A DNA stretch of 64,000 nucleotides from Rhodospirillaceae bacterium (GTDB taxonomy: Bacteria > Pseudomonadota > Alphaproteobacteria > Reyranellales > Reyranellaceae): positions 153,021-217,020 of the forward strand of contig WOUR01000001.1 in NCBI GenBank assembly GCA_009772935.1, written 5' to 3'. The notes under the pieces were generated by a model. The model did no database searches. It was not told where the DNA came from and saw nothing but the letters and a program-made list of their open reading frames with translations. A program made the translations under genes and the position numbers. Positions within the stretch are counted from its first letter, which is position 1. The number at the start of each line of letters is the position of its first letter. This document shows positions 24,330 to 31,799 of this stretch, one piece after another.

Positions 24330-25316
24330 TCAGTCTGCGCGGATATTTCCCGCCTTGATCACCTCGCGCCAACGCGGCAGTTCCTTGGCGATGAGCGCCG
24401 TGTAGCCCGCCGAGCCCAGCGTGCCGGGCCGGATGCCGAGCTTGTCGAAGCGTTCCTTGATCTCCGCACTCTGCAGGGCAGCGGCGATCTCCGTCTCCCA
24501 TCGCTTGGCGATCCCGGGTGGGATACCGGCGGGCGCCGAGAAGCCGAACCAGTTGGTCGCCACCACCTCGGGGAATCCCGCCTCGCGAAAGGTCGGCACA
24601 TCCGGCAACGTTGGTGCGCGCTTTTCTTCGCTCACCGCCAAAGGCTTCATGCGTTTGGACGCGAAATAGCCGCTCGCCGTTGGCAGGCTCTCCATCAGTG
24701 CCGTGATCTGCCCGCCCATCAGGTCGTTCATCGCCGGCGCCGAACCGCGATAGGGAATGTGCGTCAGCTGCACCTTGGCGGCGAGCGCCAGCAACTGGCC
24801 CACGAGATGGTTCATGGTGCCGTTGCCGCCGGACCCGTAGGTCACCTCGCCCGGCCTGGCGCGCGCCATCTCGATCAGCTCCTGCACCGAGCCGATCGGC
24901 GACGCGCCGTTCACTGCGAGCACGCTCGGGAAGGTACCGACCAGCTGGATATGGGTGAAGTCGGCCAGCGGATCGTAGGGCACGTCCTTGTAGAGGACCG
25001 GCCCGATGCCGTGGCTGGCCGCGCTGGAAATCATGACGATATGGGCGTCGCCGCGGGCCTTGGCCACGATGTCGGCGCCCAGCATGCCACCAGCGCCGGG
25101 CTTGTTCTCGACGACGATGGGCTGGCCGAGCTTCGTTCCGAAATACTCGGCCAGGGCCCGCGACATGATGTCAGCCGCGCCCGCCGGCGGGAAGTTGACG
25201 ATCCAGCGGATCGGCTTGGTCGGCCAGGGCGCGGGAGTCGCGGTCTGCCCCGCGGCAATGCTGGGGGAAGCGACGGCGGCGGTGCCTGCAAGCAGGAGAT
25301 GACGTCGGGAAAGCAT
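24330..25316 (-). CDS. Bug-family tripartite tricarboxylate receptor
   Basis: A 328-aa Bug receptor that differs from the one at 21700-22671. Its leader MLSRRHLLLAGTAAVASPSIAAG has a twin-arginine-like SRRHLLL. The mature protein shows WPTKPIRWIVNFPPAGAADIMSR, QPIVVENKPGAGGMLGADIVAK, YGSGGNGTMNHLVGQLL and HIPYRGSAPAMNDLMGGQI. It is upstream of, and in line with, the thiolase-DUF35-Bug group, so the four genes form a likely minus-strand unit, and it diverges from the amidohydrolase/amidase operon. Confidence 0.93.
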   Translation of the reverse strand: MLSRRHLLLAGTAAVASPSIAAGQTATPAPWPTKPIRWIVNFPPAGAADIMSRALAEYFGTKLGQPIVVENKPGAGGMLGADIVAKARGDAHIVMISSAASHGIGPVLYKDVPYDPLADFTHIQLVGTFPSVLAVNGASPIGSVQELIEMARARPGEVTYGSGGNGTMNHLVGQLLALAAKVQLTHIPYRGSAPAMNDLMGGQITALMESLPTASGYFASKRMKPLAVSEEKRAPTLPDVPTFREAGFPEVVATNWFGFSAPAGIPPGIAKRWETEIAAALQSAEIKERFDKLGIRPGTLGSAGYTALIAKELPRWREVIKAGNIRAD

Positions 25317-25406
25317 GGTTCTTGCTGAGCCTCCGGGGCCGTCGGGCTGTTATTGGACGACGGCATGGTGCAACATGCGTGCCGGCCGCCGCCGGCGACT
25401 GGAGTG

Positions 25407-26651
25407 ATGATGGATTTCGACCTTGTCCTGCGCGATGTGCGGCCAGCCGACAGTACGCCCGACCAACCAACGACCGACATCGGCGTCTTAAAAGGTCGCA
25501 TCGCCGCCATCGGCCCGAAGCTCGGCGGCGCGGCGCGGGAAGAATACAAGGGTCATGGCCGGCTGGTCTGTTCCGGATTCGTCGACACCCACATCCATCT
25601 CGACAAGGCCTGCATCCTTGGCCGTTGCGAGCACAACACCAGGCGTATGCCGCATCTCGCCATGGAGCGCGTATCGGCGGTGAAGCACACGATGACGATC
25701 GAGGACGTGGTCGAGCGCGCGTCGGCGACCATCGAGAAATGCATCAGCCACGGCGCCACCCGCATGCGCCCCCATTGCGAAGTCGATCCCAGGATCGGGA
25801 TGCGCGGTTTCGAAGGCGTGAAGGCGCTGGTCGACAAGTACAAGTGGGCGATCGACATCGAGCTCTGCGTCATGCCGCAGGAAGGCCTGACCAATAATCC
25901 CGGCACCGACGAACTGATGGTCGAGGCGCTGAAGAACGGCGCGAGGGTCGTCGGCGCAGCGCCCAGCTATGACAGCGACAGCGCCGCCCAGATCCATCGC
26001 GTCTTCGAGCTGGCGCGCGAGTTCGATGCCGATATCGACATGCATGTCGACAGCGGCCCCACGGCCGACCATCTCGACACGCTGCTGGTCTGCGACCTCG
26101 CCGAGAAATACAAATGGGGCGGCCGGGTCGCCGTCGGTCACGTCGGCAAGCTGTCGACGATGCCGTTCAAGGACCTCGACACGGTCGCCCGGCGCATGGC
26201 CGACACCGGCGTCGCCGCCACGGTTCTGACCGCGACCGACCTCTATCTCGGTGGCCGGCACACCGACCACAACGTGCCGCGCAACGTGGTCGACCTGAAC
26301 TTCCTGACCGAGCGCGGCGTGACCTGCTCCGTCGGCTCCAACAACATCCTCAATCCGTTCACGCCGTTCGGCGACGGCCAGCTGCTGCGGCAGGTCAACA
26401 TGCATGCCATCGTCACCCAGCGCGCCAACGACGACGAGGTGAAGGCACTCTGGGACATGACGACCAAGACGGCCGCCAAATTGATGCGCAAGGACGATTA
26501 CGGCATCGCCGTCGGCGGCCCGGCCGACCTCGTGGTCCTCGATGCCCCCGATGCGGTCATGGCCCTCCGGACCATCGCGCCGGTCCTGGCCGCCTACAAG
26601 AACGGCCGCCGCACCGTGACCCGCACGCCCGTCGAACTCCATCTGCCGTAA
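25407..26651 (+). CDS. Amidohydrolase-family deaminase/hydrolase
   Basis: A 414-aa metal-dependent hydrolase of the cytosine-deaminase-like amidohydrolase group: metal His pair in GFVDTHIHLDKACILG, second-shell His in IDMHVDSG, GHVGKLS, and the Asp-bearing late strand near CSVGSNNILNPFTPFGDG. This is a full TIM barrel with the small beta domain at both ends. GGAG at 25401-25404 precedes the paired ATGs. It is followed 22 bp later by an amidase; the two could open a cyclic or substituted amide and then hydrolyse the linear amide. Substrate unknown. Confidence 0.88.
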   Translation: MMDFDLVLRDVRPADSTPDQPTTDIGVLKGRIAAIGPKLGGAAREEYKGHGRLVCSGFVDTHIHLDKACILGRCEHNTRRMPHLAMERVSAVKHTMTIEDVVERASATIEKCISHGATRMRPHCEVDPRIGMRGFEGVKALVDKYKWAIDIELCVMPQEGLTNNPGTDELMVEALKNGARVVGAAPSYDSDSAAQIHRVFELAREFDADIDMHVDSGPTADHLDTLLVCDLAEKYKWGGRVAVGHVGKLSTMPFKDLDTVARRMADTGVAATVLTATDLYLGGRHTDHNVPRNVVDLNFLTERGVTCSVGSNNILNPFTPFGDGQLLRQVNMHAIVTQRANDDEVKALWDMTTKTAAKLMRKDDYGIAVGGPADLVVLDAPDAVMALRTIAPVLAAYKNGRRTVTRTPVELHLP

Positions 26652-26673
26652 ACGATTTCAAGAAGAGGAAGCA

Positions 26674-28197
26674 ATGTCGAAAGAAGAACTCGTCACCTTG
26701 TCGTCGGTCGAACTGCGCCGCCGCATCGGCACCAAGGAAATTTCGCCGGTCGAACTGCTCGACGCCTGTCTGGAGCGCATCGAGGAGGTGAACCCCGCGG
26801 TGAACGCCGTGACCGCGATGTGCGTCGACCGCGCCCGCAAGGAAGCCAAGGCGGCCGAGGCCGCCGTGCGTCGCGGGGAAGACCTGCCGCTGCTGCACGG
26901 CCTGCCCGCCGGCATCAAGGACCTCGAGGAGACCAAGGACCTCCTCACGACCTACGGCTCGCCGCTCTACCGCGACTACGTGCCGGGCTACGACAACGTC
27001 ATGGTGAGCCGCGTGCGCGCCGCCGGCGCCGTCGTCGTCGGCAAGACCAACGTCCCGGAATTCGGCGCTGGCTCGAACAGCCGCAACCCGGTCTGGGGCG
27101 CCACCGGCAATCCCTTCAACCCGATGCTGAATGCCGGCGGTTCTTCGGGCGGCTCGGCCGCCGCGCTCGCCACCGACATGCTGCCGGTCTGCACCGGCTC
27201 GGACACCGGCGGCAGCCTGCGCAACCCCGCCGCCTTCTGCGGCGTGGTGGGCTTCCGCCCCTCGCCGGGCATGGTCGCGGTCGAGCGGCGCGCCATGGGC
27301 TGGACGCCGATCTCGGTGCTGGGCCCGATGGGCCGCAGCGTCGCCGATGTCTGCCTGCTGTTCGCCACCCAGGTCGGCCAGCATGACAGCGATCCGCTGT
27401 CCTTCCCGCTCGAGCCGGAAGCCTATGCCGAACCCTGGCCGGTCGATCTCGGCAGCCTGCGGGTCGCCTACACCGAGGATTTCGGCGGCGCGCCGGTCGA
27501 GAAGTCGATCCGCCAGACCTTCCGCGAGAAGATCAAGGCGATGAAGCCGTTCTTCCGCAGCCTCGACAAGGTGGACGTCGACTACGGCGGGGCCGACCGC
27601 TGCTTCGACGTGATCCGCGCGGTGAGCTTCCTGTCGCGCTATCAGGACGCCTACGCCAACAATCGCGAGATGCTCGGGCCGAACATCATCGCCAACTACG
27701 AGCTCGGCGCGAAGCTCAGCCTGGCCGACTTCGCCTGGGCCCATGGCGAGCAGACCCGGATCTTCCGCGCCTTCCAGGAGATCTACAAGGAGTATGACCT
27801 GGTCATCGGTCCGACGGTCGGCTTCTCGCCCTTCCCCTGGAAGCAGCTCTACATTGAGGAGATGGACGGCAAGAAGCTCGGCACCTACTACCACTGGATG
27901 GCGACCAAGTACTTCGTCACGCTGACGTCGAACCCGGCCGTCTCGCTGCCGTGCGGCGTCGACGACAAGAAGATGCCGTTCGGCCTTCAGGTGGTCGGCC
28001 GCTTCCGCGGCGACGGCGAGGTGCTGGGCGCCGCCCATGCGATGGAGCAGGCGTTCAAGACCAACCCGGTGCTCGCCCGGCCGCTGCCCAACATCGCAAA
28101 GCTGCGCAAGCCGGTGCCGGCGCTGAAGTCGATCGTGACGCATCCGCCGAAGCTCAACGCCAAGGTCGCGCGCGGCCCGGCGCCCGGCGCGCTCTGA
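26674..28197 (+). CDS. Amidase signature family enzyme
   Basis: A 507-aa amidase with the Ser-cisSer-Lys triad: Lys in LPAGIKDLEET, cis-Ser in NAGGSSGGSAAALA and catalytic Ser in GSDTGGSLRNPAAFCGVVGFRPSPG. Full length for the family (GatA/6-aminohexanoate-type fold). AAGAGGAAG is a clear ribosome site. Second gene of the operon with the amidohydrolase. It cleaves an unknown amide to acid and ammonia or amine in the cytoplasm. The divergent Bug receptor upstream may supply the substrate. Confidence 0.92.
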   Translation: MSKEELVTLSSVELRRRIGTKEISPVELLDACLERIEEVNPAVNAVTAMCVDRARKEAKAAEAAVRRGEDLPLLHGLPAGIKDLEETKDLLTTYGSPLYRDYVPGYDNVMVSRVRAAGAVVVGKTNVPEFGAGSNSRNPVWGATGNPFNPMLNAGGSSGGSAAALATDMLPVCTGSDTGGSLRNPAAFCGVVGFRPSPGMVAVERRAMGWTPISVLGPMGRSVADVCLLFATQVGQHDSDPLSFPLEPEAYAEPWPVDLGSLRVAYTEDFGGAPVEKSIRQTFREKIKAMKPFFRSLDKVDVDYGGADRCFDVIRAVSFLSRYQDAYANNREMLGPNIIANYELGAKLSLADFAWAHGEQTRIFRAFQEIYKEYDLVIGPTVGFSPFPWKQLYIEEMDGKKLGTYYHWMATKYFVTLTSNPAVSLPCGVDDKKMPFGLQVVGRFRGDGEVLGAAHAMEQAFKTNPVLARPLPNIAKLRKPVPALKSIVTHPPKLNAKVARGPAPGAL

Positions 28198-28211
28198 CTG
28201 GAGGCCCGAAA

Positions 28212-28240
28212 CGCCCGGCACCCCTCGCGGTTGCCGGGCG
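28212..28240 (+). terminator. Hairpin after the amidase gene
   Basis: CGCCCGGCA (28212-28220) and TGCCGGGCG (28232-28240) form a 9-bp stem with an 11-base loop 15 bases after the amidase stop. The downstream stretch (ACGGGCTTTAC) has only a short T-run, so it is a probable but weak terminator. Confidence 0.55.
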
Positions 28241-28356
28241 ACGGGCTTTACAAAACTTCAACTTTTCACCCGCCCGATGCCACTTCGGGCCGCGTACCTC
28301 GTTCTAGGGACAAGCGCCTGTCGCGAGACACGGTTCGACCCGAAACGGAGGTAGCG

Positions 28357-28674
28357 ATGAACAAGCTGAAGTTGGTGATGGCGGCGGGGCTGCTGGCCGC
28401 GACCGCCGCCTGCACCCAGACCGGCTACGACAATTCGTACGCCTACAACAGCGGCTACAACACCCGCCCAGCGTACAACAACACCTATTACAGCAGCCGT
28501 CCGGCTTACGGCGGCAACTACGCCTACAACAACAGCGGGTACTACAACAACGCTCCCCGCTACAGCTATCAAAGCCGCCGGGGTCCGAACGGCGACTTTG
28601 ACCGCGACGGCGTGCCCAACAGCCGCGACATCGACGCCAACGGCGACCACATCCCCGACGCCTTCCAGCGTTAA
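28357..28674 (+). CDS. Tyr/Asn-rich lipoprotein with Asp-rich C-terminal repeat
   Basis: A 105-aa predicted lipoprotein: signal peptide MNKLKLVMAAGLLAATAAC with lipobox ending at Cys19, then a 60-residue Tyr/Asn/Gly-rich low-complexity region, then DFDRDGVPNSRDIDANGDHIPD. The tail has two D-x-D-x-D/N-G-x-P-D-type units like thrombospondin type 3 calcium loops. CGGAGG sits five bases before the ATG. A paralogous gene follows (28857-29204). Function unknown; a cell-surface calcium-binding role is inferred from the tail. Confidence 0.75.
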   Translation: MNKLKLVMAAGLLAATAACTQTGYDNSYAYNSGYNTRPAYNNTYYSSRPAYGGNYAYNNSGYYNNAPRYSYQSRRGPNGDFDRDGVPNSRDIDANGDHIPDAFQR

Positions 28675-28695
28675 TCGACATCTGTCGGGGCTGCG

Positions 28696-28724
28696 CGGCT
28701 CCCGGAGAAATCCGGGAGCCGTTT
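28696..28724 (+). terminator. Rho-independent terminator between the two lipoprotein genes
   Basis: CGGCTCCCGGA (28696-28706) and TCCGGGAGCCG (28711-28721) make a perfect 11-bp stem with a GAAA tetraloop, followed by TTTCTG. Placed 20 bases after the first lipoprotein stop, so the second gene needs its own promoter. Confidence 0.85.
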
Positions 28725-28856
28725 CTGCGTCTGGTCACCACTCGATCACGGCCCGCCTCCAATTCGACGCCGTTGCGTCCACGCGCCGCCGTCGTCCTTC
28801 GTGATCTTTCTCCATGGGAGAGCCCGAGATCGGGAGTTCCCAATGGAGGGAACAGA

Positions 28857-29204
28857 ATGCGCTGCGTCAGTTGGCTCGCCACTGCGAGCCTCGTGGTGGT
28901 GACGGCGGGGTGCGTTGAACAGTCGGGCTATCCGACGACCTACGGCTACAGTCCGAGCTATGGCTACTCAGGCTATTCCAACAACTATGTCAGCCAGCCG
29001 AGCTACTATCGGCCGGCCCCGACCTACTACGCCCCGCCGCCGCCCCGGCCGCAGGTGATCACCCAGACTCGTTACGTGCCGGTGGCGCCGCCGCCGCCCT
29101 ATCATCGGATGCGGGACAGCGACCGGGACGGCATCCCCGACCGCTACGACCGCGACCGCAACGGCGACGGCGTGCCGGACAAGTACCAGCGCTCGCGTTG
29201 GTGA
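28857..29204 (+). CDS. Tyr/Pro-rich lipoprotein with Asp-rich C-terminal repeat
   Basis: A 115-aa predicted lipoprotein, paralogue of the one 180 bp upstream. The signal peptide MRCVSWLATASLVVVTAGC ends at lipobox Cys19. The mature protein has a Tyr/Ser/Gly-rich stretch, a Pro-rich middle and the tail DSDRDGIPDRYDRDRNGDGVPD, two thrombospondin type 3-like calcium units. GGAGGG precedes the ATG. Its last codons and stop form the left arm of the 19-bp hairpin shared with the convergent CoA-transferase gene. Confidence 0.75.
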   Translation: MRCVSWLATASLVVVTAGCVEQSGYPTTYGYSPSYGYSGYSNNYVSQPSYYRPAPTYYAPPPPRPQVITQTRYVPVAPPPPYHRMRDSDRDGIPDRYDRDRNGDGVPDKYQRSRW

Positions 29205-29236
29205 CAGGCCGAGCGAAGCTCGGCCTGTCACCAACG
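29196..29236. terminator. 19-bp perfect hairpin spanning two convergent gene ends
   Basis: Bases 29196-29214 and 29218-29236 are exact complements with a GAA loop. The left arm includes the last codons and stop of the lipoprotein gene and the right arm those of the convergent CoA-transferase gene; both proteins end in Arg-Trp or Arg-Arg-Trp encoded by CGTTGG-TGA. It probably ends or protects both transcripts. Confidence 0.8.
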
Positions 29237-30370
29237 ACGCTTCGTGCCGCGAATCTCCGGATCGTGCTGGCCCAGCGTCGGCGCCGGACGGCGGATGCCG
29301 CCCGGCGTCGCCGAGAGCTTGAGCGGCACGCCCAGCGTCTTCTGCTTGCCGGCCCTGGCGTGCTCGACCTCGGCCACCATGCCGCGCGCCAGGATCTGCG
29401 GATCGGCGAAGACCTCGTCGTGATGCAGCACCGGCCCGGCCGGGATGCCCTCTTCTTCCAGCGTCGCCATCCAGTCGTCGGTCGTGCGCTTCACGATCTC
29501 GGCCTGCAGGATGGCGACGATCTGCTCGTTGTTCTTCACCCGGTCGGCGTTGGCCCGGAAGCGCGGATCCTCCGGCAGGTCCGGCCGGCCGATCAGGGCG
29601 CAGAGCCTGCGGAAAAAGTTCTGCTGCGCCCCGCCGATGGTCAGCCAGCCGTCCGCGGTCTGGAATACCTGGTAGGGCGAGGAGCCGCGATGCGCCTGGC
29701 CGAGCTTCTCGGGCCGGAGGCCGTTGGCGAAATAGTTGGCGGCCTCGTAGACGCCCAGCGACACGGTGGCTTCGAGCAGCGAGGTCTCGACCCACTGGCC
29801 TTCGCCGGTCTTGTGCCGCGCCTGCAGCGCGCTCAGCACGCCGATGGTGAGATAGAGGCCGGCGCCCACGTCGGAGATGGCGAGCGGGATGCGGTACGGC
29901 GGGCCGTCCTTCGGGCCGGTGACCGACATCAGGCCAGACATGGCCTGGATCATCAGGTCGAAGCCGCCGCGGCCGGCATAGGGGCCGGTCTGCCCGAAGC
30001 CCGAGATCGAGCCCAGCACCAGCCGCTTGTTGCGCGCGTGCAGCGCGTCCCAGCCGAGGCCCAGCCGCTTCATCACGCCAGGCCGGAAATTCTCCAGCAC
30101 CACATCGGCGCCGTCGACCAGCTCCCAGAAGACCTTGAGATCGTCCTCGTTCTTGAGATCGAGTTTGAGGCCGCGCTTGTTGCGGTTCCACAGCATGAAG
30201 GGCGCCGACTCACCCTCGATGAAGGGCGGCGCACCGCGCATCGAATCGCCCTGCGGGCTCTCGATCTTGATGACATCGGCGCCCATGTCGGCCAGCTGCA
30301 TGCCGCAGAATGGACCGGACAGATGGGTCGTGAGGTCGAGGACGACCAGACCGTCGAGCGCGCCTGCCAT
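29228..30370 (-). CDS. CaiB/BaiF-family CoA-transferase
   Basis: A 380-aa type III CoA-transferase: start LDGLVVLDLTTHLSGPFCGMQLADMGADVIKIESPQGD, LWNRNKRGLKLDLKNEDD, VVLENFRPGVMKRLGLGWDAL, SISGFGQTGPYAGRGGFDLMIQAMSGLMSVTG and RGSSPYQVFQTADGWLTIGG are family blocks, with the catalytic Asp in GGFDLM. It moves CoA between carboxylic acids with no ATP. ATG 30370 is taken as start; the long upstream frame is in a neighbouring gene. It fits the catabolic content of this region. Confidence 0.93.
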   Translation of the reverse strand: MAGALDGLVVLDLTTHLSGPFCGMQLADMGADVIKIESPQGDSMRGAPPFIEGESAPFMLWNRNKRGLKLDLKNEDDLKVFWELVDGADVVLENFRPGVMKRLGLGWDALHARNKRLVLGSISGFGQTGPYAGRGGFDLMIQAMSGLMSVTGPKDGPPYRIPLAISDVGAGLYLTIGVLSALQARHKTGEGQWVETSLLEATVSLGVYEAANYFANGLRPEKLGQAHRGSSPYQVFQTADGWLTIGGAQQNFFRRLCALIGRPDLPEDPRFRANADRVKNNEQIVAILQAEIVKRTTDDWMATLEEEGIPAGPVLHHDEVFADPQILARGMVAEVEHARAGKQKTLGVPLKLSATPGGIRRPAPTLGQHDPEIRGTKRRW

Positions 30371-30375
30371 GTTGC

Positions 30376-30768
30376 CTACCCCAGGAGTTTGCGGAGATCG
30401 TCGAGCGTGCTGGCCCATTTGCTGACGCCGAGATGGTTCGACACGATGCGGCCGGCCTGCACGATCAGGAACCGAGGTGCCCCGCTCTTGCGCGGGATCT
30501 GGGCGAGGATGGGCGCCAGGTCGCCCGGCCAGTATCGCTCCTGATAGACCTCGCGGAAGCGCGCCGCCTCGACCTCTTCCCAGGCGACCTGGCGGAACTC
30601 GGGCGAGGCGATCCAGGAGTTGAGATACTCGCGTTTCCAGCGCACGCAGGGCGGACAGTCCGGGCCGCCGATCAGGATCACCCTGATCTCGGCCGGGACG
30701 GCGCGAGCCGGAGCTCCGGCGGCCGCCGCGACAGCGAGTCCGGCGAAAAGAAGCGCGCGGCGATTCAT
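30376..30768 (-). CDS. Exported thioredoxin-fold protein with CPPC motif
   Basis: A 130-aa protein with a signal peptide (MNRRALLFAGLAVAAAAGAPARA) and a thioredoxin-like domain starting IRVILIGGPDCPPCVRWKREYL, redox Cys38 and Cys41. A later GAPRFLIVQAGRIVSN corresponds to the cis-Pro strand. The CPPC sequence is uncommon compared with CGPC and is found in some periplasmic thioredoxin-like proteins and in the glutaredoxin-like SoxW/TlpA-type outgroups. Role unknown. It is five bases upstream of the CoA-transferase gene. Confidence 0.75.
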   Translation of the reverse strand: MNRRALLFAGLAVAAAAGAPARAVPAEIRVILIGGPDCPPCVRWKREYLNSWIASPEFRQVAWEEVEAARFREVYQERYWPGDLAPILAQIPRKSGAPRFLIVQAGRIVSNHLGVSKWASTLDDLRKLLG

Positions 30769-30788
30769 ATCCGCTAATGTAGGCCCGC

Positions 30789-31670
30789 ATGGCACGCGCG
30801 ACCAAATCCTCTCTCGTCACCCTGGGTGATTTCTTCCACTTCGCCGTCGCGCGTTTCCGCACCGCGCGGCTGGCCTACGGTCACGGCACGACCAATGCGG
30901 TCGACGAGGCCGCTTTCATGATGCTCGAGGCGCTGCGTCTTCCGATCGCCCGCATCGACCCGTGGCTCGACCTGGTGCCGACGGCGTCCGAGAAGTCGCG
31001 CCTCCTGACCTTGATCGAGGCGCGGATCGCACTGCGCATGCCGGCGCCCTACCTGCTGGAAGCCGCCTACATGCACGGCGTGCGCTTCCACATCGACCGC
31101 CGGGCGCTGATCCCGCGCTCCTTCATCGGCGACCTCCTGGCCGGCGGCGCGCTGCCGACCGCCAAGCCGCGCCGCATCCTCGATCTCTGCTGCGGCTCGG
31201 GTTGCCTCGCCATCCTGGCGGCGCTCGCCTTTCCGCGCGCGAAGATCGATGCCGTCGACCTCTCGGCGGGCGCGCTGGCGCTGGCCCGCCGCAACGTGGC
31301 GACGCACCGCCTGGGCGACCGCATCACCCTGCACCGCGGCGATCTCTTCAAGCCGCTGCAGGGCCAGCGCTACGACCTCATCATCAGCAACCCGCCCTAT
31401 GTCGATGCCGGCGGCATGGCCAAGTTGCCGCCGGAGTTCCGGCATGAGCCGCGCCTGGCGTTGGCGGCCGGCGACGACGGACTGGACCTCGTTCATAGCA
31501 TTCTAGCCGAAGCGCCGAAGCACCTGACGAAGAGCGGCGGCCTGGTGTGCGAGATCGGCCGCGGCCGCCCGCCGCTCGAAGCCGCCTATCCGCGGCTGCC
31601 CTTCATCTGGCTCGATACCGAGCTGAGCGAGGGCGAGGTCTTCTGGCTCTCGCGCAGCGATCTCGCCTAG
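30789..31670 (+). CDS. prmB: Ribosomal protein L3 N5-glutamine methyltransferase
   Basis: A 293-aa class I SAM methyltransferase of the HemK/PrmB group: the N-terminal helical domain (DPWLDLVPTASEKSRLLTLIEARI), LIPRSFIGDLLAGG, the SAM motif ILDLCCGSGCLAILAALAFP, VDLSAGALALARRN and the Gln-methyltransferase hallmark IISNPPYVDAGGM. The N-terminal LYGHGT-type segment (RLAYGHGTTNAVDEA) marks PrmB rather than PrmC. It methylates a Gln of ribosomal protein uL3. Divergent from the CPPC protein. Confidence 0.92.
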   Translation: MARATKSSLVTLGDFFHFAVARFRTARLAYGHGTTNAVDEAAFMMLEALRLPIARIDPWLDLVPTASEKSRLLTLIEARIALRMPAPYLLEAAYMHGVRFHIDRRALIPRSFIGDLLAGGALPTAKPRRILDLCCGSGCLAILAALAFPRAKIDAVDLSAGALALARRNVATHRLGDRITLHRGDLFKPLQGQRYDLIISNPPYVDAGGMAKLPPEFRHEPRLALAAGDDGLDLVHSILAEAPKHLTKSGGLVCEIGRGRPPLEAAYPRLPFIWLDTELSEGEVFWLSRSDLA

Positions 31671-31745
31671 CTTGTTGTTTTAGAAGGTTTTTCAGACTTT
31701 CAACGGTCGCCGCAACACCCAAATCGGGATGGCGGCGCGACTCTC

Positions 31746-31785
31746 GTTTCGATTGTTTCGTTTATTTCATTTGTTTCGATTGTTT
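31746..31785. repeat. T-rich short direct repeat
   Basis: GTTTCGATTGTTT occurs at 31746-31758 and again at 31773-31785 in an AT-rich gap of about 130 bp between prmB and the phosphofructokinase gene. The surrounding base composition is far below the window average in GC. No gene is seen here. Confidence 0.6.
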
Positions 31786-31799
31786 GCCCGGACTCCGGT

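Noticed and set aside
23253..25328. A 691-aa plus-strand frame over the thiolase and Bug genes
   Set aside because: Arg/His/Ala-rich shadow; the minus-strand products match known families at full length.
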